The notes under the pieces are model-generated. The model was not told the origin of the DNA, did no database searches, and saw only the letters and a program-made list of their open reading frames with translations. Of a stretch of 19,948 nt of DNA, positions 1 to 7,815 are shown piece by piece. A program made the position numbers and the translations under genes. Source of the DNA: Candidatus Zixiibacteriota bacterium (GTDB lineage Bacteria > Zixibacteria > MSB-5A5 > SM1-73); NCBI GenBank assembly GCA_023129805.1, contig JAGMBK010000012.1, forward strand, positions 1 through 19,948, written 5' to 3'. How positions within the stretch are numbered: the stretch's first letter is position 1; each line of letters opens with the position of its first letter.

Positions 1-809
1 TTCCTGAAAAGAAGATGGAGCAATATATGACCATCTACTATAAACCAGTTCATTTAGAGCAGAGAGTCAAGCATACTAAATGGGTGGTTCTGCGTTATCC
101 CACCAACTCCTTTGCCCAGCTGGCAGAAACCTCCCAGGAGGCATTTGAGGATTTTTATTTTGAGGTATGCAACATAGATTACGTCAAGATGTCAAAAGCC
201 ATGGATCCTCTGTGTCAGCTTATGAGCCAGACGGATAGGGTGCGAATAGTTGGTCCCGGCACCGACCTTTCGTTTTCCATAAAGAGAATTCCCAACAAAA
301 AATGCGATGGCAAGCTCAACATCCCGGATGGTGAGGTTTTCACTGCTCCAGTGAGGTCTTCTGTGAACGGACATATAAGTTTCAACACCCCCTCGATTCA
401 TGATGGAGTATTGTATGATGGAATCAGGTTGGAATTCAAAGAGGGGAAGATAACGGAAGCCAAAGCCGCAGTGAATCAAGGCAAGATGATAAAGCTCCTG
501 GACACAGACCAAGGAGCCAGATACATAGGGGAGTTCTCGTTTGGAATCCATCCCGACATAAAAAAGCCTATGAAAGATACTCTGTTTGATGAAAAAATCT
601 TTGGCAGTATCCACCTCACCCCGGGGAACGCTTATGATGAGGCGGACAACGGAAACAGGTCCGCTATCCACTGGGATTTGGTTCTGATCCAGACTAAAGA
701 ATACGGGGGAGGGGAGATCTATTTCGATGACGTTCTTATCCGCAAGGATGGCATATTCATCCATCCCAAATTGAAAGATGTGCTAAGTGAGGAAGCGCTG
801 AGAACTTAG
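1..809 (+). CDS. M29 family metallo-aminopeptidase, C-terminal part (5' truncated by window edge)
   Basis: The reading frame is open from the first bases of the window, so the ATG at 15 is probably internal. M29 enzymes are usually about 370-410 residues and only about 268 are present, so roughly the first hundred or more are missing. Counting from the ATG at 15, the co-catalytic metal ligands of the AmpS/AmpT family are recognisable: Glu107 (DGEVFTAP), Glu173 (IGEFSFG), His200 and Tyr207 (HLTPGNAY), and His219/Asp221 (HWD). The Glu-Glu spacing of 66 and the His-Tyr spacing of 7 match the family. The product would be a cytoplasmic leucyl-type aminopeptidase with two metals that trims peptides. 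There is no signal peptide evidence because the N-terminus is absent. The gene ends before a 411-bp non-coding gap and faces the convergent surface-protein gene. Family assignment is secure; substrate is unknown. Confidence 0.92.
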   Translation, partial: PEKKMEQYMTIYYKPVHLEQRVKHTKWVVLRYPTNSFAQLAETSQEAFEDFYFEVCNIDYVKMSKAMDPLCQLMSQTDRVRIVGPGTDLSFSIKRIPNKKCDGKLNIPDGEVFTAPVRSSVNGHISFNTPSIHDGVLYDGIRLEFKEGKITEAKAAVNQGKMIKLLDTDQGARYIGEFSFGIHPDIKKPMKDTLFDEKIFGSIHLTPGNAYDEADNGNRSAIHWDLVLIQTKEYGGGEIYFDDVLIRKDGIFIHPKLKDVLSEEALRT

Positions 810-1122
810 TTTACAAAGCTGGGGAGAGTTGGGTTATCTTTTGATGCATTGGCATTAGGGCTCGTCCCGAGGGAAATGTCGAAGCTTTCTGCTTCGGTAA
901 TTCCTATTACCCAAGCATCATAGAAAAGTTAGCATGATCTGTCTTTTCATATTTTAATCAACTCCTTGATTTTTTATTTTTATGCGCTAAAACCAAAAAA
1001 GAAATGAAGCTTTTTCCCAACTCCGAATCCAACTTCTCTTTGAAAAAACATCTCACAGCAAAATATAAAGCTTACCTTGAAGAGGCACAAGCGTGTCGGA
1101 GCGTTTTTTGGGGCATTTGGGG
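810..1122. other. Convergent intergenic stretch with one small hairpin
   Basis: No credible gene lies here. A perfect 6-bp stem (CGAAGC at 880-885, GCTTCG at 891-896, loop TTTCT) follows the aminopeptidase gene, but no T-run follows it, so it is a weak terminator candidate at best. The rest is AT-rich sequence without a pattern I can name, up to the terminator of the opposing gene. Confidence 0.5.
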
Positions 1123-1162
1123 AAAAAATTAGCCCTCTGGAGCGAATCCCAGAAGGCTAATT
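1121..1162 (-). terminator. Rho-independent terminator of the 1221-3641 surface-protein gene
   Basis: On the minus strand a hairpin has an outer 8-bp perfect stem (AATTAGCC at 1127-1134 with GGCTAATT at 1155-1162). Its inner 5-bp stem pairs TCTGG (1136-1140) with CCAGA (1148-1152). Transcribed from the minus strand it is followed by a run of T (the A-run at 1123-1128 on the plus strand). It lies about 60 bp past the stop codon of the minus-strand gene. Confidence 0.85.
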
Positions 1163-1220
1163 AAATTAACTATTTTTTCCAATCAGCTAGCTGAGCTATT
1201 TTCTATCTAAATGAGCCTTT

Positions 1221-3641
1221 CTATCTGATCACCTTCTCTAACATCTCCTGCGCCTGCATGTTCACAAAGGTGGCTTTTTCAATCTGAATGCTGGTCAGAT
1301 TGAAGGATTTTGGATTTGTGGGCACAAATCTTAAGTTAAGGATGGGGCCATCTCCCGACTGGATGAAGTTTTCCCCTTTTATGTCCACCAGTCCAATCAC
1401 CAGCTCTCCCCTCTTCAAATTGTAAAATAGTCCCATCTCCGTTGTTCTGGAGGTGAGGGTTGGTGGCAATAACGAAACTTCATCTGGATTGAAGGTGATG
1501 ACAAGCTCCACGCCAGCCACTGACTCATCGAAGCTGGCAAAAATCGGCATCTGGCTCACTCTGGAAACGTGGTCATATCGCAACCTGGAGAAGCCCACTT
1601 CAGCCATACCTGGAGGCGGTGGTTCTTCCACTCCTGGTGCCAGCGCCGGTTCAACACAACCGGGTTCAGGTGCTGCTCCACCTCTTAAAAGATACTTGAT
1701 CTCATATACCAAATCCACCAGATTTATGAAGCAATCCGCATTCACATCAGTGGATCTCATGGAAACAGGAGCAGGTCCGCCGTAAGCCATAAAGTCTATG
1801 AAATATGGGGGATCTAACATGTCAACATATCCATCATAGTTAAAATCACCGGGAAGGCATCTGATCTGGGGAGGCGGACCAGAGCGAAAAAGATAGTTGA
1901 TCAACCAGATTATATCTGATAGCCCTATGAAGCAGTCTCCGTTCACATCACCTGCGGCTGGAGGATTGGGTGGCGGTCCACCCTTGAATAAATAGTTTAA
2001 TATGAAAACCACATCCGCAAGTTCCACCAGGGTATCTCCGGTAACGTCACCAAGCATCCCTGACGGAGGGACATCATAGGGCAAAACAGTTATCTCCACC
2101 ACACCCGTATCGGTGCTGTCACGACCATCATCCACCGCAAATATAACAGTGTAGGGGGAATTTAATGTGTCTTCATCCTCGGTAGTCCATTGGAAGTAGC
2201 AAACCACCGGTGAAACTTTGGGATAACAAGGAAACTCGCCCACACCGGATTTGGTCAAGATCAATGTATCTACCGTATCTGGATCGGTGGCGATCACTGG
2301 GAAAGAAAGCTGCAGGCCAGCATAAACGGTTTGTGGTCCCGGAACAGTAATCTCCGGCTTATGGTTCAAAGAAGAAATAACATAAAGTAGCGCCTTCACG
2401 CTATCGGTTACCTGCTTGGTCAGCTCCGTCCCGATTATGGTCAGTTCATAAGAACCTAAAGGAGTAAGAGAATCTACTTCAATAGTTAAGATGGAGGTGT
2501 CGGTGGGGATCACCACCACAGGATCAAATTCGCAGGTGGCTTCAGGGGGAATGCCGCTTATGGTCAGGGTGCAGGGTGAGTCGAACCCATAAACCGAGGT
2601 CAAGATCACCTCATACTCTGTGGTATCGCCCTGCTTAACCCACTGGGTATCGGGTGTGGCATCGATGGTAAAATAGGCGGTGTATATGATCGAAAAGGTA
2701 CCATCGCTTTCATCATACGGATCTCCATCTTCGGCATCCGACACTTTCACCTTACATATATCGGAGGTAGTATCAGGCACCAGCCAGGGATGGACACCAT
2801 CATTGGAGGCATCCTCTATGATGGTCATCCAACTGGTCCCGCCGTCTGTGGAGAACTCGATGTCTACATTCTCCCCGTAGAAGTTCTCGGAGATCCAGGT
2901 TATATCACGGGTCTCGCCCACTATCCACACTTCGCCCCCATTGGGAGAGGTAACTCGAATCTGAGGGGGACCGACCCAGAAACAATGAGGTAAGTTATGT
3001 CTGGGTATATAAAGTTGCCCATCAATTCGGCTGAAAGTTAATCGGGAAGTAGGAGGCCAGAAGGTGGTGTCTATGCAAACATGCATGGTATCCTCTATCC
3101 TGAAAGTTATCGTGGCGAGTAAGGTTCTATCCCCTTCCCACCAGGGGAGACCCTTTGACATGGGAACCATGGTGAGCCAAAAGTGGGAAGTGTCATCTAA
3201 ATTCAGTACAAAGGTGTCCCACTCCAGGTCCTCCTCCAGCTCGGATAGCGACATCATCCGGTTGAACATGGTATCGCCGGGAGATATTTCCATATGACGG
3301 AAGATGCTCCTTACTCGCTTGGATGAGGGAAACAGCTTGGTGTTATTCCAATAGGCAGTCACACTGCAGTACTTAGAAGGATTGGTGCGAGTCCAGGCAA
3401 GAGGAATAACAAAGCCACCAATAGAATCATCTCCTACTGTCTGATCGTGCGTCACAAGTAGAGGGAACCGAACAAAATAGGGTCCGGAACCTGGAGTCTG
3501 TTCGCAGTCCAGGCAGATAACGTTCAGGGTGTCACATTCCCCTCGATCGTTTGGGTCCTCCGGGCATTGACCCCAGGATAGGGTAAACAATCCGAAGATC
3601 AAAACTATCATCCCCGATAAAAGCAGACCCTTTCTTTTCAT
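1221..3641 (-). CDS. Secreted multidomain surface protein with Ig-like domains, dockerin-like repeats and a C-terminal cohesin-like domain
   Basis: About 806 residues. The start is placed at 3641, not at the upstream in-frame ATG (3749): AAGGAG lies 6 nt before it and the protein then opens with a clean signal peptide (MKRKGLLLSG, then a hydrophobic core, cut near residue 24). From this start the parts are: an N-terminal module, about 25-225, shared with the 11330-13300 product; a Kre9/KNH-like domain, about 228-318 (SPNGGEVWIVGETRDITW); two beta-sandwich Ig-like domains, about 322-422 and 427-522; four dockerin-like calcium-loop half-repeats, about 531-655 (GDVTGD, GDVNGD, GDFNYDG, TDVNAD); a Pro-rich linker; and a cohesin-like domain, about 680-806. 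Function is unknown; exported scaffold or adhesion roles are plausible. Having a dockerin-like and a cohesin-like module in one chain is notable. It has its own promoter and terminator. The domain names rest on sequence style; only the dockerin-like repeats and signal peptide are strong. Confidence 0.88.
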   Translation of the reverse strand: MKRKGLLLSGMIVLIFGLFTLSWGQCPEDPNDRGECDTLNVICLDCEQTPGSGPYFVRFPLLVTHDQTVGDDSIGGFVIPLAWTRTNPSKYCSVTAYWNNTKLFPSSKRVRSIFRHMEISPGDTMFNRMMSLSELEEDLEWDTFVLNLDDTSHFWLTMVPMSKGLPWWEGDRTLLATITFRIEDTMHVCIDTTFWPPTSRLTFSRIDGQLYIPRHNLPHCFWVGPPQIRVTSPNGGEVWIVGETRDITWISENFYGENVDIEFSTDGGTSWMTIIEDASNDGVHPWLVPDTTSDICKVKVSDAEDGDPYDESDGTFSIIYTAYFTIDATPDTQWVKQGDTTEYEVILTSVYGFDSPCTLTISGIPPEATCEFDPVVVIPTDTSILTIEVDSLTPLGSYELTIIGTELTKQVTDSVKALLYVISSLNHKPEITVPGPQTVYAGLQLSFPVIATDPDTVDTLILTKSGVGEFPCYPKVSPVVCYFQWTTEDEDTLNSPYTVIFAVDDGRDSTDTGVVEITVLPYDVPPSGMLGDVTGDTLVELADVVFILNYLFKGGPPPNPPAAGDVNGDCFIGLSDIIWLINYLFRSGPPPQIRCLPGDFNYDGYVDMLDPPYFIDFMAYGGPAPVSMRSTDVNADCFINLVDLVYEIKYLLRGGAAPEPGCVEPALAPGVEEPPPPGMAEVGFSRLRYDHVSRVSQMPIFASFDESVAGVELVITFNPDEVSLLPPTLTSRTTEMGLFYNLKRGELVIGLVDIKGENFIQSGDGPILNLRFVPTNPKSFNLTSIQIEKATFVNMQAQEMLEKVIR

Positions 3642-3848
3642 TTTGAACTCCTTGATTAAAAAAGGTTGACGTCTGCGTTTCACATCCAAAATAGAAAGGT
3701 TAGATTCCGTAACATGCTTCATACCCCATAGGATGTGACCAATTCCCATGATTTAAACAAGCACTCGGAATGAAAATGAATTTTTTTACTTCTCTTTTCT
3801 CCAGTTGGAAGCTTATCCGGAAAAAGTTTTAAGAATTTTTGTACTCTA

Positions 3849-3876
3849 AATATAGATGAAAATCCACTGCTGTCAA
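3849..3876 (-). promoter_or_regulatory. Sigma70-like promoter of the 1221-3641 gene
   Basis: Read on the minus strand, TTGACA (3871-3876) and TATATT (3849-3854) are 16 bp apart. The sequence just upstream (AGTGC before TTGACA) and a downstream AGAGTAC...AATTCTTAA motif are shared with the promoter region at 14097-14124. It lies about 210 bp upstream of the start codon within the 316-bp gap 3642-3957, which otherwise holds no supported gene. Confidence 0.65.
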
Positions 3877-3957
3877 GCACTATTTTAGCGAGCTGGCGCA
3901 GGATCATGTCAAGATAATTGTGCGAAATTATTCATTTGTAAGTATATCCTTTCTTCC

Positions 3958-5181
3958 TTACCACGGATCACCGGGATTGGGCTCCGGTCCACCTTTATAC
4001 AGATAATTAATCAGATACATCACATCCTCGATATCTATAATTCTATCCAGAATCGGAAGGTTTACATCTGCCGAGATGGGATGGGGCGGAGCAGGACCGC
4101 CCCTATATATATAGTTGATCAGATAAACTACATCTGCAATATCCACCAATTCTCCGTCAAAGGTAGCGTCTCCAGGCCAGTATGGCAAGACCGGGAACTC
4201 TCCCGATACAAACTGAGGGCGATAGCCCTGAGGTTCGGTGGTGGTGAAGAGTAAATGATTAATCGGATAGATGAGGGCGGAATCGATTTGCACGATCCCG
4301 GTCATATCGCTCAAGGTGAAGCACAGAGTGGTGAAAAGTCCTTGAGCCGGAGGAATGGGAGGGTCATACATCGGGATCAAGCCGATCAGCACATTTTGCC
4401 CTACAGTGTCCACACTAACCACTCTAACAGAATCCCCGAATATGGTCTCTCTGAATGTGACAGAATCAAAGTCAACTGGTCCGGACCACTCAAGTGGAAG
4501 GATGATTGCTCCAACCGAGTCATCGTTGGCTACACGCAGGTGAGCGTAAAATAAACCCGGACCACTGGGCAGAGGGTAATAGGCATATTGAGGATAAAAC
4601 GAGACCGAATCCGGCATTCCTGGATCGTTGGGATCATGTTCACAGACCAGATGGAATTGGCCCATCCAGTATTGGGGGGTATAGGTGACCGAATCTTCTC
4701 GGGTGAACAAAAGGTGTTCCTCTGGAAGAGGAGAAGAAGCCAGCGTGTCGATGATCAAATCACCCGTATCGCTGGTGGAGAAATAGAACTTAACCAGCAT
4801 GCCTCGACCGTCAGGTATGGGTTGTTGTATACCTACCTGTGCTGTAACCAGGACCTTCTTGTTCGGGTTGTCGATGGTTACATGCTTATCCACCACATAA
4901 TTGATCCTGCTTCCGAAGAAGCTGGCTGAATCGAGATCAGCGGGTCCGGCCCAGGTCAGCGGAACCTGCAGATCGATGATGTAGGTGTCATTTCTGAAAT
5001 ACAATGGGAGCACAGCCTGCCCCGCCTCTGGCGGACAGGGGACCAAAAGCTCTCTTGACCTGAACAGCACAGAGTCAGGTCCATAAGGATCGTTGGGATC
5101 CTGATCCGCAAAACTTGAGCCCGACAAAATAACAAAAGATACTAAAACTACAAGAACTGAAATCAAAACACCTTTCTTCAT
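3958..5181 (-). CDS. Secreted protein with two tandem cohesin-like modules and a C-terminal dockerin-like pair
   Basis: 407 residues. The start is supported by AGGAGG about 6 nt upstream of the ATG and by a signal peptide over residues 1-25 (MKKGVLISVL, hydrophobic core, cut near SSFA-DQ). Two homologous beta-rich modules follow, about 27-180 and 185-333. Each begins with DPNDP..PDSV, has a PLYF/LRVANDD strand, then PLTWAGP or PLEWSGP with FDS/LDS, and ends with HLLFTxxE...PQ. This is an internal duplication of a cohesin-like fold. The tail, about 336-407, has two dockerin-like half-repeats (DIADVVYLINYIYRGG and DIEDVMYLINYLYKGG); the second has a degenerate calcium loop (ADVNLPILDR). The product is exported with unknown function. 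It is on the same strand as, and 316 bp upstream of, the next surface-protein gene, which has its own promoter, so they need not be one transcript. Confidence 0.9.
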   Translation of the reverse strand: MKKGVLISVLVVLVSFVILSGSSFADQDPNDPYGPDSVLFRSRELLVPCPPEAGQAVLPLYFRNDTYIIDLQVPLTWAGPADLDSASFFGSRINYVVDKHVTIDNPNKKVLVTAQVGIQQPIPDGRGMLVKFYFSTSDTGDLIIDTLASSPLPEEHLLFTREDSVTYTPQYWMGQFHLVCEHDPNDPGMPDSVSFYPQYAYYPLPSGPGLFYAHLRVANDDSVGAIILPLEWSGPVDFDSVTFRETIFGDSVRVVSVDTVGQNVLIGLIPMYDPPIPPAQGLFTTLCFTLSDMTGIVQIDSALIYPINHLLFTTTEPQGYRPQFVSGEFPVLPYWPGDATFDGELVDIADVVYLINYIYRGGPAPPHPISADVNLPILDRIIDIEDVMYLINYLYKGGPEPNPGDPW

Positions 5182-5484
5182 CTTATCCTCCTAACCGTGG
5201 CTATGGTAAATAGATTTGGGGCAAACAAAAAAAGATTTTCTCCAATTTTTAGTTGTGAAAAATTGCACTCTTTCCTCAGGAAAGAATTCGAATGTAATAT
5301 AACAGAAATATCAAAATGGTCAAGAAAAAATTTTCAGCTTTTCAGATAATACTCAAGGGAGAGTCGAATTTCAAAAATGCATTGACTTTGTGAAACTTTT
5401 AACTAACTTTTCGTATAAGTGTTTATTTTTGTGGAAGTTCAAAAACCTGTTCAAACCATCTTCTAGAAAAATAGACAAAGGCTT
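5182..5484. other. Divergent intergenic region between surface gene and flavoenzyme operon
   Basis: This 303-bp AT-rich region holds the minus-strand promoter given separately. For the plus-strand gene at 5485, candidate elements are TTGACT at 5382-5387 and TATAAG at 5414-5419, but their 26-bp separation is too long for one standard promoter, so the plus promoter is unresolved. No small gene is supported. Confidence 0.4.
5296..5323 (-). promoter_or_regulatory. Sigma70-like promoter of the 3958-5181 gene
   Basis: On the minus strand TTGACC (5318-5323) and TATATT (5296-5301) are separated by 16 bp, about 115 bp upstream of the start codon. Downstream, plus-strand 5261-5273 carries AATTGCACTCTTT, identical to 14068-14080 in the leader of the third surface gene. 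Confidence 0.65.
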
Positions 5485-7557
5485 ATGTATCGTATTGAGA
5501 AACATCCTGTTTTGGAAGTAGCTGGCGAGGCTACGATTCCTTTCTATTTCAATGGGAGGAGACTTCTGGCAAAAGAGGGGGAGGTGATCTCCTCGGCACT
5601 ATTTGCATACGGTATACAAATCTTCGGTCATCATCCCAGGGACGGGAGCCCCCAGGGTATTTTCTGCGCCAACGGGCAGTGCGCCCAGTGCCTGGTCATG
5701 GCAGATGGAGTTCCGGTCAAAGGATGTATGGTCCCGGTGAGGGAAGGAATGAGGGTGACCACCTGCGATGGCACCCCAGAGCTTCCAGCCGCTGACACTT
5801 TGCCGGGTGAATTTAAACCTATCCAGATCATTGACACCGATGTTTTGATTATCGGAGGTGGGCCCGCAGGGATCACCGCGGCTTTGGAGTTAGCCCCACA
5901 TGGTATAGATGTCTTAATCGTTGACGACAAACATCGTCTCGGAGGAAAACTGGTTCTTCAGACCCACTCCTTCTTTGGCACGGTGGCAGATTGCTTTGCC
6001 GGAACCAGGGGGATAGACATCGCCACAAAGCTTGCCTCGGAGATAGAAAAACATTCCAACATCCGGGTGATGCTTAACACCACCGCGGTGGCATGTTACC
6101 AAGATAAAAAAATTGGGGTAGTAAATGATGAAGGGTATCTTTTAATAAACCCCAAAAGACTCTTGATCGCTGCAGGTGCCCGGGAAAAGGCCCTCTCCTT
6201 CCCCGGCTGCGATCTGCCCGGTGTGTATGGTGCAGGAGCCTTTCAAACTCTGGTGAACCGGGATCTTATTCGCCCTTCCCAGAAGCTGTTCATCGTGGGT
6301 GGAGGAAATGTCGGTCTTATCGCCGCATATCATGCTCTTCAGGCGGGCATCGGTGTGGTGGGTGTGGTGGAAGCTATGCCCCAGGTGGGAGGATACAAAG
6401 TCCATCAGGATAAAATAAAGAGATTGGGTGTGCCGGTATGGACCTCTCATACGGTCAAATGCGCCAATGGAAAAGATAGGGTTGAGTCGGTGACCGTGGT
6501 GCAGGTTGACAAAAATTTTTGTGAGATTCCCGGAACAGAGAAGACCTTCCAGACAGACACTTTATTGGTGGCGGTCGGTTTGAATCCGGTGAATGAACTT
6601 CTTGATCAAGCCAAAAAGTTCGGTTTAGACGTTTACTCTGCCGGGGATGCCACAGAGATCGCAGAAGCATCAGCCGCAATTTTCTCTGGAAAGATAGCCG
6701 GCAGACAGATAGCCCAATCTCTGGGTAAAGCGGTGTCGGTTCCTGCGGAGTGGTATAGAAGATGGGAGATTCTGAAAAGCAAGCCGGGCGGAACGTATCC
6801 TCTGGAGATAAAGACCCCAAAGTCTGGCGTTTTCCCCATCATAAGATGTGTGCAGGAGATACCGTGCGACCCTTGTATATATATTTGCCCCAAGGACATG
6901 ATCAAGATGAAGGGGGACCCAATATTTGGTCTCCCTGAAGTGGTCGGTGATGAATGCACTGGTTGCACCCTATGTATGGCTGTCTGTCCCGGCTTAGCCA
7001 TAACCATGGTGGATTTGAGAGGAGAGGGTCCGGATGGCTTGGTTATAGTTCCCTTTGAGCTTTTAGAGCTTGAAGTTGGTGTGGGAGACTGTGTAGATGC
7101 TGTGGATATGGATGGCAACTTTGTGACTAAAGGAATAGTGGAAAAGATAGCGAAGAGGAAAGCCTATGATAGAACCATTCTGGTCACCTTGAGGGTGCCC
7201 AGAGAAAAAGCCGCCCTGGTGGCTGGATTCATAGTTCAGGATCCCAAGCTGAGCGAGCCAATTGATGCCCCAGAGCCCGCCTGCATAGATGATGAGACCA
7301 TTATCTGCAGATGCGAGCGGGTGAAGGCTAAAGAGATAAGGAAGCTGATTCGTCAAGGGATAAGGGATATGAATCAGCTCAAAGTCCTAAGATGTGGGAT
7401 GGGCGCCTGCGGTGGAAAAACCTGCCAGTCTTTGATCAAAAGACTCTATCAACAGGAAGGTGTGGACTTATCCGAGGTAGTCCCATTCACTCAGAGACCA
7501 CTGATTGCCGAAGTCAAGCTGAGCATGCTGGCAGGGGAAGAATCTGAAGATGAGTAA
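5485..7557 (+). CDS. FAD/NAD(P) oxidoreductase with N-terminal [2Fe-2S], internal 2x[4Fe-4S] and C-terminal BFD-like [2Fe-2S] domains (HcnAB/OoxA/sarcosine-oxidase-alpha type)
   Basis: 690 residues. Domain order: Fer2_4-type [2Fe-2S] domain, about 15-95, with Cys61, 66, 69 and 81 (FCANGQCAQC then GC); FAD-binding Rossmann motif GGGPAG at 124-129; a second nucleotide-binding motif GGGNVG at about 272-277; a ferredoxin insert with Cys455/461/464/468 and Cys491/494/497/501, enough for two [4Fe-4S] clusters; and a BFD-like domain with Cys608-x-Cys610 and Cys637/642/647 (RCGMGACGGKTC). This equals a fusion of HcnA-like and HcnB-like parts plus a clostridial-type ferredoxin. Such proteins pair with a DAO-family subunit to dehydrogenate amino acids, opines or amines, and the partner gene is at 7816. 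The expected GcvT-like C-terminal half of true sarcosine oxidase alpha is absent. The ribosome site is weak (AAAGG 3 nt before ATG). It is cytoplasmic with no signal peptide. The substrate cannot be read from sequence. Confidence 0.9.
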   Translation: MYRIEKHPVLEVAGEATIPFYFNGRRLLAKEGEVISSALFAYGIQIFGHHPRDGSPQGIFCANGQCAQCLVMADGVPVKGCMVPVREGMRVTTCDGTPELPAADTLPGEFKPIQIIDTDVLIIGGGPAGITAALELAPHGIDVLIVDDKHRLGGKLVLQTHSFFGTVADCFAGTRGIDIATKLASEIEKHSNIRVMLNTTAVACYQDKKIGVVNDEGYLLINPKRLLIAAGAREKALSFPGCDLPGVYGAGAFQTLVNRDLIRPSQKLFIVGGGNVGLIAAYHALQAGIGVVGVVEAMPQVGGYKVHQDKIKRLGVPVWTSHTVKCANGKDRVESVTVVQVDKNFCEIPGTEKTFQTDTLLVAVGLNPVNELLDQAKKFGLDVYSAGDATEIAEASAAIFSGKIAGRQIAQSLGKAVSVPAEWYRRWEILKSKPGGTYPLEIKTPKSGVFPIIRCVQEIPCDPCIYICPKDMIKMKGDPIFGLPEVVGDECTGCTLCMAVCPGLAITMVDLRGEGPDGLVIVPFELLELEVGVGDCVDAVDMDGNFVTKGIVEKIAKRKAYDRTILVTLRVPREKAALVAGFIVQDPKLSEPIDAPEPACIDDETIICRCERVKAKEIRKLIRQGIRDMNQLKVLRCGMGACGGKTCQSLIKRLYQQEGVDLSEVVPFTQRPLIAEVKLSMLAGEESEDE

Positions 7558-7651
7558 ATGAAAGATGGGGCGCGATTTTTAGGCGAATAAAACAGCGAAC
7601 TATTGCTCCAGCAGCTAACAAAATGCAACTTTTCTGTGCTCCGGCGGGATG

Positions 7652-7713
7652 TTATCATCCAGCCGGAAGGGAAGACGGATGATAATCCGAAGGATCCATA
7701 GAACAATCCGTCT
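7652..7713. repeat. Dispersed hairpin repeat element, copy 1
   Basis: Two nested or overlapping perfect inverted repeats sit between the two flavoenzyme genes: TTATCATCC (7652-7660) with GGATGATAA (7677-7685), and AGACGGAT (7673-7680) with ATCCGTCT (7706-7713). The block 7687-7713 (CCGAAGGATCCATAG, one base, ACAATCCGTCT) recurs in inverted orientation at 14357-14383 with one mismatch, so it is a repeated element and not only a local terminator. No T-run follows. Confidence 0.75.
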
Positions 7714-7815
7714 AAGAGCAACCAATAATACATTTTGTTCAGACTCAAATTAAAAAACTTACGAAAACTTTGTTGATGAGGCACTATTATAGCTTGAGAC
7801 CTAAGAGATTTGTAA

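Noticed and set aside
3719..3907. 62-codon minus-strand frame upstream of the first surface gene
   Set aside because: It covers the predicted promoter and has no ribosome site or family resemblance.
5485..7557. Naming the large flavoprotein as sarcosine oxidase alpha subunit
   Set aside because: The GcvT-like C-terminal half of true sarcosine oxidase alpha is missing and ferredoxin and BFD-like domains are present, so the substrate cannot be transferred from that name.
7558..7815. Terminator between the two flavoenzyme genes
   Set aside because: Strong hairpins are present but none is followed by a T-run, and the hairpin sequence recurs elsewhere as a repeat element.
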